From Bradyrhizobium stylosanthis (lineage in GTDB: Bacteria; Pseudomonadota; Alphaproteobacteria; Rhizobiales; Xanthobacteraceae): DNA of 64,000 bases. Made by a program: the position numbers and the translations under genes. Location: positions 1,025,191 to 1,089,190 of the forward strand of contig NZ_LVEM01000003.1 of NCBI RefSeq assembly GCF_001641335.1, read 5' to 3'. How positions within the stretch are numbered: position 1 is the stretch's first letter; the number at the start of each line of letters is the position of its first letter. Below are positions 34,130-43,641 of this stretch, piece after piece. The notes under the pieces are model-generated. The model made no database searches and was not told the DNA's origin. It saw nothing but the letters and a program-made list of their open reading frames with translations.

Positions 34130-35449
34130 TCACCGACCGATCGCATCGAGAAACTGGTACCAGCCGGCGACCATGCGCACGGCGGGCTCGCGCAGCGGAT
34201 AGAACGGAATGGCCTTCATGCGGCTGACATCGAGCAGGCCGACGTCGGGGCTCTCGCCGCGTACGAGGGCGGCGAGATAGCGGCCCATCAGGCTCGACAT
34301 CGCAACGCCGGCGCCGTTGTAGCCGAGCGAGACCAGCGTGCGGTCGTCGAGCCGGCCGATATGCGGCACCGAGTCCAGCGTCATGGCGACGAGGCCCGAC
34401 CATTTGTAGTCGAGCGGAATGTCGGCGAGATCCGGGAAGATGCCGACCATCGCCTTGCGCAAGGCATCGAAGGCGGCCTGCGAATCCTCCTTGCCGAAGG
34501 CGCCGCGGCCACCGAAGATGACGCGGTTGTCGACCATGCGGAACCAGCGCATCATGCGCTTGGTCTCGGTATAGGTGCGCCCCGTCGGCATCAATTGTCC
34601 CGCGAGATTGCGCGGCAGTCGTTCCGTCGCGACCATGGCGCTGCGGAACGGGATCAGCGTGCGCTGCAGATGCGCGGTGGCGCCGGTCAGGTCGGAATAG
34701 CTGTTGGTGGCGATGATCGCCTGCTTTGCGCGCACGGCGCCTCGTGGCGTCTCGGCGACGATGCCGTCCTTCTCCCGCCGAAGCTTTATCACCGGCGATT
34801 CCTGGAAGATGGGCACGCCGCGGCCGGCCACGCCGCTCGCGAGCCCGCGCAGATAGTTCAGCGGATGGATGCCGCCCGAGCCGGGATTGAGCACGCCGCC
34901 GACGAAAATGTCGGAGCCGGTCTCCTCGCGCACGCCGTCCTTGTCGAGGATGCGGACCTCGGCCGATCCCATCTCGCGCGTCATCCAGTTGGCCTCGTCG
35001 ATCGCCGCCCGGAGCGTCGTCTCATTATGCGCAGCCTTGACCTGGCCGGTGCGCGTCAAATTCGCGCTGGCGATGCCGAATTCGGAGACGAGCTCCTCGA
35101 CCATGTCGGTCGATTCATGTGCGATCTCGTACATGCGCTTGGCCATGGAGCGGCCGTGCACGGCGTCGATCTCGCGGAACGAGAGGCGGAACTTTGCGGT
35201 GATCACCCCGCCGTTGCGCCCGCTCGCGCCCCAGCCGGGACGGTTCGCCTCCAGCACGACAGGCGCAAGCCCACTCCTGGTGATGTGGTGCGCGGCGGAG
35301 AGGCCCGTATAGCCCGCGCCGATGATCACCACATCTGCCTGCTGTTCGCCCGACAGCGCGGGAAAGGCGCGCGCCGGATCCGCCGTGGCTTCCCACAGCG
35401 AATTGACCGATGGCAGCGCGCTCCAGTCCCGTGTCATGCCCGTACTCAC
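34130..35449 (-). CDS. DAO-family FAD-dependent oxidoreductase (PuuB/OrdL-like)
   Basis: 439-residue flavoprotein of the DAO family, similar in layout to gamma-glutamylputrescine oxidase (PuuB/OrdL). After about 35 residues comes DVVIIGAGYTGLSAAHHITR (FAD binding), then GWGASGRNGGVITAKFRLSF, typical of OrdL-type oxidases. The C-terminus has TLVSLGYNGAGVAMSSLMGR. These enzymes oxidise the amine nitrogen of polyamine derivatives or amino acids. It lies between a HAD protein (4 bp upstream) and the PotD-like receptor, so it likely acts on the imported compound (inference). Confidence 0.88.
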   Translation of the reverse strand: MSTGMTRDWSALPSVNSLWEATADPARAFPALSGEQQADVVIIGAGYTGLSAAHHITRSGLAPVVLEANRPGWGASGRNGGVITAKFRLSFREIDAVHGRSMAKRMYEIAHESTDMVEELVSEFGIASANLTRTGQVKAAHNETTLRAAIDEANWMTREMGSAEVRILDKDGVREETGSDIFVGGVLNPGSGGIHPLNYLRGLASGVAGRGVPIFQESPVIKLRREKDGIVAETPRGAVRAKQAIIATNSYSDLTGATAHLQRTLIPFRSAMVATERLPRNLAGQLMPTGRTYTETKRMMRWFRMVDNRVIFGGRGAFGKEDSQAAFDALRKAMVGIFPDLADIPLDYKWSGLVAMTLDSVPHIGRLDDRTLVSLGYNGAGVAMSSLMGRYLAALVRGESPDVGLLDVSRMKAIPFYPLREPAVRMVAGWYQFLDAIGR

Positions 35450-35453
35450 GACC

Positions 35454-36170
35454 TTACGCCGCCGGCCCGATCGCCGCGTCGGCCAGCGCCTTCAGTGTCG
35501 GATAGTGGAAGTCCGGCTTGGTCAGCGTTTCGACCGCCGGCGTGCCGCCGAAACCGGCGATGCCCTGGCGGCGCTCGATCCAGCACACTTTGTAGCCAAG
35601 TTTCCGCGCGATCCCGATGTCGTGATACTGGCTCTGCGCGACGTGCAGGATGTCGGACTGCTTGTAGCCAAACGCCGACTGACGGCCCCTGTTGTAGGCG
35701 AAGAACTCCGGGTTCGGTTTTGCCACCCCGGTGTCGTCGGCGCAGACGGTGTCGTCGAAGGGGTTGCCGAGCGCATGCGCGTAGCAGGACAGCGCAACGC
35801 GGTCGGCGTTGGTCATCGCCACCAGGCGGAACTTGGTGCGCAGGCGCTTCAAGGCCTCGACCGAATCCGGGAACGGGCCCCAGCGCAGCACGGCGAGCTG
35901 GAACACGTCGCAGGAGGCGTCGTCAGCCGGCAGCCCGAGCTCCTTGGCGAGATAGCGATAGACGTGGAACATCACCTCGCTCGAGCGCTCATAGTGCTTG
36001 TCGCGGCCGCGCTTGTAGGATTCGAAGATGACGTCGTCGCTGAGCTCGGCCGGCGTCTTGCCGGAGATCCTGCGCACCGCTGCGAGCACGCCGGCCTCGA
36101 AATCGATCAAGGTGCCGACGACGTCGAAAGTAAGAACCTTGAAGTTGCTGAACGCGGCTTGGGTCGACAT
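35454..36170 (-). CDS. HAD-superfamily hydrolase, type II haloacid dehalogenase-like
   Basis: 238-residue HAD hydrolase with the layout of L-2-haloacid dehalogenases. The nucleophile Asp is in LTFDVVGTLIDFE, motif II is VAMTNADRVAL, and the motif III lysine is in TGVAKPNPEFF. The dehalogenase region that normally reads S-S-N-A-W-D is here AQSQYHD, so the serine and asparagine important in characterised dehalogenases are replaced by glutamines. A phosphatase or other HAD activity is therefore at least as likely. It lies between the ATPase and oxidase genes of the transporter operon. Confidence 0.82.
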   Translation of the reverse strand: MSTQAAFSNFKVLTFDVVGTLIDFEAGVLAAVRRISGKTPAELSDDVIFESYKRGRDKHYERSSEVMFHVYRYLAKELGLPADDASCDVFQLAVLRWGPFPDSVEALKRLRTKFRLVAMTNADRVALSCYAHALGNPFDDTVCADDTGVAKPNPEFFAYNRGRQSAFGYKQSDILHVAQSQYHDIGIARKLGYKVCWIERRQGIAGFGGTPAVETLTKPDFHYPTLKALADAAIGPAA

Positions 36171-36206
36171 GTGGTTTCTTCTCTCCGGTTGGACGCGGCT
36201 TTAGGT

Positions 36207-37337
36207 TCAGTCCCCCACCCGGGGCACGACGATGGTGTCCTCGGGGTGGAGCGTGACGGTGAGGCTACCGCCGAGCGGCGGGATGCGGTGATAGGCCTGG
36301 TGATAGGCCGGCTGGCGCAGACTGAGCGCGATGCCATCGGCAAGCGCCAGGAAGATGCGCAGGCTCTCGCCCTGGTAGACGATGTCGGTGACCGTGCCGG
36401 TCAGCCGGTTGCAGGCGCCGTCCTGCGCGCCGTCGTCGATCAGCAGCTTCTCGCTGTGCACCGCAAGCATCAGCGCATCGCCGTCGGGAATGGCGCGGGC
36501 GCTGCGCAGAAGTGCGTTGCCGAGCGCGACGCTGGAGGCATCGACGCGGCGAACGGGGAGCATCGTCGCCTCGCCGATGAAGCTGGCGACGAAGGAATCC
36601 GCGGGATGATCGTGCAGCCGCTCGGGCACGTCGATCTGGACCAGCCTGCCGTCCTTCATCACGGCGACGCGGTCGCTCATGGTCAGCGCCTCGCGCTGGT
36701 CGTGGGTGACATAGATGATGGTGGCGCCGATGCGCCGGTGCAGCGCCCGCAGCTCGATCTGCATGGATTCGCGGAGCTGCTTGTCGAGCGCCGAGAGCGG
36801 CTCGTCCATCAGGATCAGGCGCGGCTCGAAGATCATGGCGCGCGCGAGCGCAACGCGCTGGCGCTGGCCGCCGGAGAGCTGAGCGATGCCGCGCTCTTCA
36901 TAACCGGCAAGGCCGACCATGCCGAGCGCCGCGCGCACCTTGTCCGGCCAGGAGGATTTCGGCAGGCGCCGTGCGCGCAGCGGAAAGGCGACATTCTCGC
37001 CGACGCTCATATGCGGGAACAGCGCATAGTTCTGGAACACGACGCCGATGTCGCGCTTGTGCGGCGGCATGTAAGTGACATCGCGCCCGCCAAAGAGGAT
37101 TGTGCCCGAGGTCGGCAGGATGAAGCCGCCCAAGATGCCGAGCAGCGTGGTCTTGCCGGAACCGGAGGGGCCGAGCAGCGAGACGAACTCGCCGGCGCCG
37201 ACATTGAGGGACACGTCGTCGAGCGCGCGAACCGCGCCGTAAGCCTTGCTCGCGGACCTGATCTCGACGCTTTCCGCTCGTTTGTCCAACGATCGACCTC
37301 GCCATGTCCTGCAATGGCGTGCCTCACTGCGCGCCAT
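36207..37337 (-). CDS. ABC transporter ATP-binding protein, PotA type
   Basis: 376-residue (or 360-residue) ATPase of the PotA/MalK class. Walker A is LLGPSGSGKTTLLGILGG, the Q-loop is VFQNYALFPHMSVGEN, the signature is LSGGQRQRVALARAM, Walker B is LILMDEPLSALD, and the switch is YVTHDQ. A C-terminal TOBE domain (about residues 290-370) follows. A TTG codon at 37289 with GAGG seven bases upstream may be the true start, giving LDKRAESVEIRSASKAYG, which fits the family's usual N-terminus better than the ATG at 37337. It leads the operon and is divergent from a LysR gene. Confidence 0.9.
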   Translation of the reverse strand: MARSEARHCRTWRGRSLDKRAESVEIRSASKAYGAVRALDDVSLNVGAGEFVSLLGPSGSGKTTLLGILGGFILPTSGTILFGGRDVTYMPPHKRDIGVVFQNYALFPHMSVGENVAFPLRARRLPKSSWPDKVRAALGMVGLAGYEERGIAQLSGGQRQRVALARAMIFEPRLILMDEPLSALDKQLRESMQIELRALHRRIGATIIYVTHDQREALTMSDRVAVMKDGRLVQIDVPERLHDHPADSFVASFIGEATMLPVRRVDASSVALGNALLRSARAIPDGDALMLAVHSEKLLIDDGAQDGACNRLTGTVTDIVYQGESLRIFLALADGIALSLRQPAYHQAYHRIPPLGGSLTVTLHPEDTIVVPRVGD

Positions 37338-37447
37338 AAGCCTGCTTTATAGACAGGGATCTGGAGCCCGCACCGTCAAAGCGTGCGCCGCACCAAATCT
37401 TCTCCCGAAGCCCCTGTGTTTAGGCTGTCATGCCAATGACACCAGAC

Positions 37448-37471
37448 TTGGCAAAACTCGGCAATTGCCAA
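37448..37471. promoter_or_regulatory. LysR-type dyad in the transporter/LysR divergent gap
   Basis: TTGGCAA (37448-37454) and TTGCCAA (37465-37471) are perfect inverted arms 10 bp apart, and the right one is nested in the 10-bp palindrome GGCAATTGCC (37460-37469). It lies 29 bp before the LysR start. Such dyads are typical LysR-family binding sites. Confidence 0.55.
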
Positions 37472-37499
37472 ATTCTCACCGCGTCCATAACATGACGTT

Positions 37500-38438
37500 A
37501 TGCCAGAGCTGCGCCGCATGCTGCCGTCGAGTAACGCCCTGTTCGTCTTCGACGCGGCGGCGCGCAACGGCAGCTTCACGGCGGCGGCAGCCGAGCTGAA
37601 CGTCACGCAGCCCGCGGTGAGCCGCATGCTGGGCCAGCTCGAGGATCATCTCGGCGTCCGCCTGTTCGATCGCAAGGCGGGCCGCGCGGTGCTCACCGAG
37701 GAAGGCGAGCTGCTCTATCGCCGCGTGCTCGAAGGTTTTCGCAGCATCGAGAGCGGGCTCGTGGAGATCGAGCGGCGGCGCAAGGGCACCGAGACAGTGA
37801 CGCTGTCGGTCTCCTCCGCCTTCACCACGCACTGGCTGATGCCGCGCATCGACAAGCTGCAGAAGCAGTTTCCGCAGGTCGACCTGCGCTTCCAGCTCAT
37901 CTCAGGCGCGCTGCGCGGTCCGGTGGAGAATGTCGATCTCGGCATGCGCTTTCGCGACCGCGACGAGCCGTCGTCCGGCGGCACGCTGGTGATGAAGGAA
38001 GCGATGCTGCCGATGTGCAGCCCGGCCTATCTCGGCGAGACCGATCCCGCCGAGGGCAATACCATCATCCGCCTCGCCGAGACGCCCGGCGACTGGGCCG
38101 CAGACTACGCCTCGCTGCTCACCGGACGCCGCGGCGCAGCCAAGGGACTGAGCTTTACCGACTATGCCGTCGTGGTGCAGGCCGCCCTGCTCGGCCAGGG
38201 CATCGCGCTCGGCTGGCTCACGGTCGCCTCGCACTGGCTGCTGACCGGCGCGCTGGTGCCGGCCTCCGACCGGCTCACCACCACGCGCCGCATCTGCGAA
38301 TTCCTGCCGCCACGCAACCGGGCGATGCGCCCGATCGCTGCCGAGATCCGCGACTGGATCATCGCGCAGATGCGAAGCGAGATCGCCGCGATCGACCGGC
38401 TCTATCCGAAGCTGAAATTGATGACCGCCTGCTATTGA
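37500..38438 (+). CDS. LysR-family transcriptional regulator (GcvA-like)
   Basis: 312-residue LysR-type regulator close in style to GcvA. The HTH reads NALFVFDAAARNGSFTAAAA, then ELNVTQPAVSRMLGQLEDHL and LFDRKAGRAVLTEEGE. The effector domain has VDLGMRFRDRDEPSSGG. It is divergent from the PotA-type transporter operon and is its probable regulator, binding the TTGGCAA/TTGCCAA dyad in the gap (inference). It converges on the MlrC-like gene with a 15-bp gap. Confidence 0.92.
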   Translation: MPELRRMLPSSNALFVFDAAARNGSFTAAAAELNVTQPAVSRMLGQLEDHLGVRLFDRKAGRAVLTEEGELLYRRVLEGFRSIESGLVEIERRRKGTETVTLSVSSAFTTHWLMPRIDKLQKQFPQVDLRFQLISGALRGPVENVDLGMRFRDRDEPSSGGTLVMKEAMLPMCSPAYLGETDPAEGNTIIRLAETPGDWAADYASLLTGRRGAAKGLSFTDYAVVVQAALLGQGIALGWLTVASHWLLTGALVPASDRLTTTRRICEFLPPRNRAMRPIAAEIRDWIIAQMRSEIAAIDRLYPKLKLMTACY

Positions 38439-38453
38439 AGCGCGGATGCGCCG

Positions 38454-39911
38454 TCAGCCGGCATCCAGCGGCCATTTCGGTCGCTTGATCTTGCGATACG
38501 GCAATGACGTGATGTCGCGCGCGACGACGCCGGGCACGTCGACCATGATGACCTTCGCAGCGATCGGCTCGAAGGATGCGCGGAAATGCTGGGATGACTT
38601 GACCACGACAATCTTGCGCTGCGCGGGATCGACCCCGAGCTGCGTAAAGAGATCGGCGCCGAAGGCCTGGCAACGGAAGGTCGAGAGCGCGACCTCGACG
38701 CCGTTGCACGCTATGAGCGCGCAGTCGCCGAGCTTCGCCGGCGTTCCCGCAAGTCCCGTCATGACCATGTCCGCCTTGAGCGCCCGGATTTCCCAGACGG
38801 CGTCGACGGGATCGCCGGACAGCGGCCCGATCTTGCCGCCGATGCGCAGGCCAAGGCGCGCGCCGACGCCGGCATCGAAGGCAATCCGCACGGCGCCGGG
38901 ATCCCACAGCGGCCCGAGACAGGCACTCGCGACGTTGCGGTCGAGGAGGCGCCGCAGGATATAGGTCGAATCGCCCGGCGCGCCGCCGCCGGGATTGTCG
39001 TTGCCGTCGCCGAGCACCACCGTACCGTTCGTGGCGACCGCCGCATCGAGCGCGGCATCAACACCGATCAGGGGCTCGACGAGCGCATCGCGCAATTCGC
39101 GCAGCTCGCGCGCCAGACGTTGCGCCAGCTCCTTCCCCCGAGCGCCGTCGGGATCCGCCGCGGCGTCGCTGTAGACGAGCATCCTGGTGCCCATGTCGGG
39201 CACATCGCCCCACGAGAAGCCGTGCACGATCGAGACCGACACGATGCCGTCCTTGCCCTCGAGCGCGCGCACGCGGTTCACAAAGCTCTTTCCCGGTTCA
39301 CGCGTGGTGTGCAGCGTCGCAATCATGCCGGTATCGACGACCGCGGATTTGAGCTTGAGCCGCTTCTCGGCCAGTGCCGTGCAGAACGCGACGAGCTCCC
39401 TCGCCCGCTCCAGAATGTCCGTGTGCGGATACTCCTTCCAGCAGATCAGGAGATCGGCATTGCCAACCATGGCATCGCTGAGATGGGTATGCGGGTCGAG
39501 CGTGCCGCCGATGACCGTATCGGGCCCGACGATCTGCCGGACACGCGCAAGGAGATCGCCTTCGCAATCGTCATAGCCGTCGGCGACCATCGCGCCGTGC
39601 ATGCCGAGCAGGACCATGTCGACGGGAAGAGCGGCCTTGAGGTCCGCAAGGAGCTGGTCGCGCAGGCTCTCGAAGGCTGCGCGCGTCACGATGCCGTTGG
39701 GCACGGCCGCCGCCACCAGCCCCTCGATCAGGGTCCAGCCACGCGAAGGCCCGACCTCGCGCGCGGCCCAAAGCGGGCCGCCGTGCATCTGCATCCGGTC
39801 GGGATGTTGCCCGGCCGGATAGTAGGCACGCTCGTGGAAGGCCGACACGCCTGTCGGCATCGGCGCAAAGGTGTTGGTCTCGGTGGCAAGGGCGGCGGAA
39901 AAGACGCGCAT
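38454..39911 (-). CDS. M81 family metallopeptidase-like protein (MlrC-like)
   Basis: 485-residue protein of the MlrC/M81 family, named after the last enzyme of microcystin breakdown but widespread in bacteria with unknown substrates. Features include RVFSAALATETNTFAPMPTG at the N-terminus, VDMVLLGMHGAMVADGYDDC and TLDPHTHLSDAM with likely metal ligands, and DNPGGGAPGDST. It has no signal peptide. It starts 69 bp after uxuA on the same strand, so it could be co-transcribed with the hexuronate operon, but a functional link is not clear. Confidence 0.85.
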   Translation of the reverse strand: MRVFSAALATETNTFAPMPTGVSAFHERAYYPAGQHPDRMQMHGGPLWAAREVGPSRGWTLIEGLVAAAVPNGIVTRAAFESLRDQLLADLKAALPVDMVLLGMHGAMVADGYDDCEGDLLARVRQIVGPDTVIGGTLDPHTHLSDAMVGNADLLICWKEYPHTDILERARELVAFCTALAEKRLKLKSAVVDTGMIATLHTTREPGKSFVNRVRALEGKDGIVSVSIVHGFSWGDVPDMGTRMLVYSDAAADPDGARGKELAQRLARELRELRDALVEPLIGVDAALDAAVATNGTVVLGDGNDNPGGGAPGDSTYILRRLLDRNVASACLGPLWDPGAVRIAFDAGVGARLGLRIGGKIGPLSGDPVDAVWEIRALKADMVMTGLAGTPAKLGDCALIACNGVEVALSTFRCQAFGADLFTQLGVDPAQRKIVVVKSSQHFRASFEPIAAKVIMVDVPGVVARDITSLPYRKIKRPKWPLDAG

Positions 39912-39980
39912 GGAAGGTCAGTTCTCCCTGATATCGTCACGGATTATCGCCGCTCTGCCGCCAAAACTAAAGCGCTGGCA

Positions 39981-41171
39981 TCACCGATGCTCGATCGCCC
40001 GGATCGCGCCGCGCAGCTCCGCAAGGCCGCGCAGGCGGCCGATCGCGGTGTAGCCGGGATTGGTGCGCTTGGTCGCCGCGAGATCGTCCAGCATGCGATG
40101 ACCGTGGTCGGGCCGGAACACGATTTGCTTGTCCTTTGAGCGCCGCGCGTTCTCCTTCAGGAGTGCCTTGAGCACCGCGACCATGTCGACGTCGCCGTCG
40201 AGGTGATCGGACTCGTAGAACGACAGGCCGTCCGCCTCGCGCTTGGTGGCGCGCAGATGGGCAAAGGCGATGCGCGGGCCGAAGCGTTCGGCCATCTCAG
40301 GCAGGTTGTTCTCCGCGCGCACGCCGAGCGAGCCCGTGCACAGGCAGATGCCGTTCGCCTTCGACGGCACGGCGTCGAACAGCGCCTGGTAATCGTCGGC
40401 GGACGAGGCGATGCGCGGCAGGCCGAACAGCGGCCGCGGCGGATCGTCGGGATGCAGGGTCAGCGACACCCCGAGCTGCTCGGCGACCGGCGTCACCTGC
40501 GCCAGGAACTCGGCCAGATGCTGCCGCAGGATTTTTGGCGTGATGTCGCGATAGGTCTCGAGCCGGTCGCGGAACTGCGGGATCGTCATCGGCTCGGTGG
40601 TCGAGCCCGGCAGCGCGCTGGCGATCACCATCACGAGATAGTCGATGTCGGCCTGGCTCATCTTGTCGAACAGCGCTTTCGCGCGCGCCTGCTGCTCCGG
40701 CGAATATTCCTGCGCGGCGGCCGGGCGCTTCAGGATATGCAGCTCGAACGCGGCAAAGCGGTCCTGGTCGAAACGCATGGCGCGGGCGCCGTTCGGCAGC
40801 TCCCATTCCAGATCGGTGCGGCACCAGTCCACGACGGGCATGAAATTGTAGCAGATGATCTTGATGCCGCTGGCGGCGACCGCCTCCAGGCTCGCGATCC
40901 ACGCCTCGATCGACTTCGTCGCCTTGCCCCCGAGACGCTTGACGTCGTCGGGGATCGGGATCGATTCCACCACCGACCAGGTCAGCTGCGAGCGGCCGGG
41001 CTGGCCTTTCTCGATGAAGTTCTTGCGCTCCTCGACCGCCTTGCGCGTCCAGGCTTCGCCGATCGGCACCTGATGCAGCGCCGAGACGATATCGCTCGCC
41101 CCGGCCTGCCTGACGTCGTCGAGCGAGACCGGATCATCCGGCCCGTACCAGCGCCATCCCTCGAGCATCAT
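39981..41171 (-). CDS. uxuA: Mannonate dehydratase
   Basis: 396-residue UxuA, which dehydrates D-mannonate to 2-keto-3-deoxy-D-gluconate in hexuronate breakdown; E. coli UxuA is of the same size. It begins MMLEGWRWYGPDDPVSL and contains the metal and active-site regions ICYNFMPVVDWCRTDL, LTLHPDDPPRP and CLCTGSLGVRAENN, ending with FRPDHGHRMLDD. A GGAGAGG ribosome site precedes the tandem ATGs. It follows the zinc dehydrogenase gene by 13 bp and belongs to the same operon as the TRAP transporter. UxuB is encoded on the opposite strand at 46499. Confidence 0.95.
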   Translation of the reverse strand: MMLEGWRWYGPDDPVSLDDVRQAGASDIVSALHQVPIGEAWTRKAVEERKNFIEKGQPGRSQLTWSVVESIPIPDDVKRLGGKATKSIEAWIASLEAVAASGIKIICYNFMPVVDWCRTDLEWELPNGARAMRFDQDRFAAFELHILKRPAAAQEYSPEQQARAKALFDKMSQADIDYLVMVIASALPGSTTEPMTIPQFRDRLETYRDITPKILRQHLAEFLAQVTPVAEQLGVSLTLHPDDPPRPLFGLPRIASSADDYQALFDAVPSKANGICLCTGSLGVRAENNLPEMAERFGPRIAFAHLRATKREADGLSFYESDHLDGDVDMVAVLKALLKENARRSKDKQIVFRPDHGHRMLDDLAATKRTNPGYTAIGRLRGLAELRGAIRAIEHR

Positions 41172-41184
41172 CTGGCCTCTCCAA

Positions 41185-42234
41185 TCAATTCGCGGTCAGC
41201 ACGACCTTGACGCTCTGCGAGCGGTCGAGCGCCAGCCGCAGCGCGTCGGGCGCGGTGGACAGCGGCCGCTCGGCGGTCACCAGCGACAGCACGTCGACGC
41301 TGCCGGCGCCGATCAGTTCCACCGCATTCATGAACTCGAAGCCGAAGCGGAACGAGCCGCGCAGGTCGATCTCCTTCGCCATCACCGCGTTCGACGGCGT
41401 CGGGATCTGGCCGCCCGGCAGATTGCCGATCTGCACCACGACACCACCGCGCCTGACAATGCCGATCGCGCTGGCGAGGCCCGCAGCAGTCCCCGAGACC
41501 TCGAACGCGACGTCGTAGGGACGCGACGCGGCCTGGGCCTTCAGTCCTTCCTCACCACCCGAGACGTTCTCGACGTGCGAAGCGCCGAGCTTGGTCGCAA
41601 ACGCAAGCGGGGCGGGCGCGATGTCGGCCACGGTGACATCAGCCATGCCGGCGCGGTGCGCGGCGAGCATGGTCAGCAGCCCGATCGGGCCGGCACCGAA
41701 GATGATGCCGCGCTTGCCGTCGATGTTGCCGGCGCGCGCGACCGCGTGCAGGCAGACCGCGAGCGGCTCGGCCAGAGCCGCCGCCTGATACGATACGTGG
41801 TCCGGAATCTTCACGCACTGCGCCGGGACCGCGTCGAAATAATTGGCAAAGCCGCCCTGCATGTGCGGGGTCTTCGAGGCCGAGCCCATGAAGTAGATGT
41901 TCTCGCAGAGGTTCGGCCGGCCTTCGCGGCAGGCGACGCAATGGCCGCACCAGCGCGACGGGTTGACCGCGACGCGGTCGCCGACCTTCAGGTTGGCAGC
42001 GGCGCCGGAGATCTCCACCACCTCGCCCGAGATCTCGTGACCGAGCACCAGCGGCGACTTCACGACGAAATCGCCGGTCCGGGCGTGACGGAAATAGTGC
42101 ATGTCCGAGCCGCAGATGCCGCCGGCGCCGAAGCGGATGCGCACCATCCCGTTCGCGAGCTTGTCGAGCGGATGCTCGACCATGCGCAGGTCTTCGGGGC
42201 CGAACAGGGTTGCGGCGAGAGCGGTCGAGGTCAT
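41185..42234 (-). CDS. Zinc-dependent alcohol dehydrogenase, L-idonate/L-gulonate 5-dehydrogenase type
   Basis: 349-residue medium-chain zinc dehydrogenase. The catalytic zinc ligands fit GGICGSDMHYFRHAR and GHEISGEVV; the structural zinc cysteines are in RWCGHCVACREGRPNLCENI; the NAD motif is IIFGAGPIGLLTML. The overall type matches L-idonate 5-dehydrogenase. Beside UxuA and UxuB it would make most sense as an L-gulonate 5-dehydrogenase producing D-fructuronate, a role described for related genes in other bacteria, but idonate or galactitol-type substrates remain possible. It overlaps the end of the TRAP large permease gene by 4 bp. Confidence 0.85.
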   Translation of the reverse strand: MTSTALAATLFGPEDLRMVEHPLDKLANGMVRIRFGAGGICGSDMHYFRHARTGDFVVKSPLVLGHEISGEVVEISGAAANLKVGDRVAVNPSRWCGHCVACREGRPNLCENIYFMGSASKTPHMQGGFANYFDAVPAQCVKIPDHVSYQAAALAEPLAVCLHAVARAGNIDGKRGIIFGAGPIGLLTMLAAHRAGMADVTVADIAPAPLAFATKLGASHVENVSGGEEGLKAQAASRPYDVAFEVSGTAAGLASAIGIVRRGGVVVQIGNLPGGQIPTPSNAVMAKEIDLRGSFRFGFEFMNAVELIGAGSVDVLSLVTAERPLSTAPDALRLALDRSQSVKVVLTAN

Positions 42235-43637
42235 TTGGAGAGTCCCATGTATTTAGGCAGCCAGAGGGTCAGTTCGGGAATGTAGGTGATCGCGATAAGC
42301 GCGAGCATCAGCGGCACCAGCCAGGGCAGGATCGCGACCGTCGTGCGCTCGACCGAGAGTTTTGCGACGCGGGCGAGCACGAACAGCACCATGCCGAGCG
42401 GCGGATGCAATAGGCCGATCATCAGGTTCAGCGTCATGATCAGGCCGAAGTGGATCGGATCGATGCCGAGCTTGAGCACGATCGGCAGCAGGATCGGCAC
42501 CAGGATGGTGATCGCCGCCGTGGTGTCGATGAAGCAGCCGACGAACAGGATGAGCACGTTGGCGAGCGCCAGGAACACCCATTTGTTGTGGGTGATGCTG
42601 AGCATCCAGTCCGACAGCATCTGGGCGGCCTGCGACACCGTCAGCAGCCAGGCGAAGATCGAGGCCGCGGTGACGATGAACAGCACCGAGGCCGTGGTCT
42701 CGATGGTGTCGAAGGTCGCCTTTGCCACCGTCTTCAAGGTCATGGTGCGGTAGCGGACGAGGCCGAGGAACAGCGACCAGATCACGGCTGCCACCGCGGC
42801 TTCCGTCGGCGTGAACCAGCCCAGCGTCATGCCGCCGATCAGGATGACGGGCGCCATCAGCGCCATCACCGCCGAGAAGTCGAAGTACCAGTCGATGATC
42901 AGCAGCGTGCCGAGACCGATGACCACGGCCATGTTGACCGACATGCCGGCCATCACCATCAGCCAGATTGCCATCGGGAACGCCAGCACGATGGCGATCT
43001 CGAGGCCGGCCGAGCCGAGCTGCGGCCAGGAGAACGGCGTGTCGCTGCCCCATTTGTTCTTGTGCGCGAAATAGGTGACCGTCGCCATCATCAGCAGCGT
43101 CATGACGATGCCGGGAATGACGCCGCCCAGGAACAGCGCGCCGATCGAGACGTTCGCCATCATGCCGTAGATCACGAACGGCAGCGACGGCGGGATGATC
43201 GGCCCGAGCGTGGCCGAGGCCGCGGTAACACCGACCGAGAACTCGGTGGAGTAGCCGTGGTCCTTCATCGCCTTGATCTCGATGGTGCCGAGACCCGCGG
43301 CGTCCGCGATCGCGGTGCCGGACATGCCGGAGAAGATCACCGAGCCGATGATGTTGACGTGGCCGAGACCGCCGCGCATCCACCCCACCAGCGCGACCGC
43401 GAATTTGTAGATGCGGCCGGTGACACCGGCGATGTTCATGAGATTGCCGGCCAGGATGAAGAAGGGAACGGCGAGCAGCGGAAAGCTCTCGACGCCGGCG
43501 ATCATGCGCTGCGCCAGCGTAACGTCGGGCGTCACGCCGCTGACCAGGATGTAGAGCAGCGACGATGCGGCCATGGCAATCGCCACGGGAACGCCGAGCA
43601 GCATCAGGACGAGGAAGCCTCCGAGCAACAGAAACAT
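42231..43637 (-). CDS. TRAP transporter large permease (DctM)
   Basis: 468-residue large membrane subunit of a TRAP transporter, an ion-driven symporter using a periplasmic receptor. It is built of about 12 membrane segments; family marks are SGMSGTAIADAAGLGTIEIK, ASATLGPIIPPSLPFVIYG and LTLGWFTPTEAAVAAV in part. The ATG at 43637 was chosen because GAAGGG lies upstream; the longer frame begins with TTG. It starts 4 bp after the small permease gene ends and overlaps the dehydrogenase gene. Confidence 0.93.
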   Translation of the reverse strand: MFLLLGGFLVLMLLGVPVAIAMAASSLLYILVSGVTPDVTLAQRMIAGVESFPLLAVPFFILAGNLMNIAGVTGRIYKFAVALVGWMRGGLGHVNIIGSVIFSGMSGTAIADAAGLGTIEIKAMKDHGYSTEFSVGVTAASATLGPIIPPSLPFVIYGMMANVSIGALFLGGVIPGIVMTLLMMATVTYFAHKNKWGSDTPFSWPQLGSAGLEIAIVLAFPMAIWLMVMAGMSVNMAVVIGLGTLLIIDWYFDFSAVMALMAPVILIGGMTLGWFTPTEAAVAAVIWSLFLGLVRYRTMTLKTVAKATFDTIETTASVLFIVTAASIFAWLLTVSQAAQMLSDWMLSITHNKWVFLALANVLILFVGCFIDTTAAITILVPILLPIVLKLGIDPIHFGLIMTLNLMIGLLHPPLGMVLFVLARVAKLSVERTTVAILPWLVPLMLALIAITYIPELTLWLPKYMGLSK

Positions 43638-43641
43638 GGGA

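Noticed and set aside
35454..36170. Calling the HAD protein a haloacid dehalogenase
   Set aside because: Active-site residues specific to dehalogenation are replaced.
34010..37352. Long plus-strand open frames opposite the transporter and oxidase genes
   Set aside because: Shadows of the DAO oxidase, HAD and PotA-type genes, whose motifs are complete.
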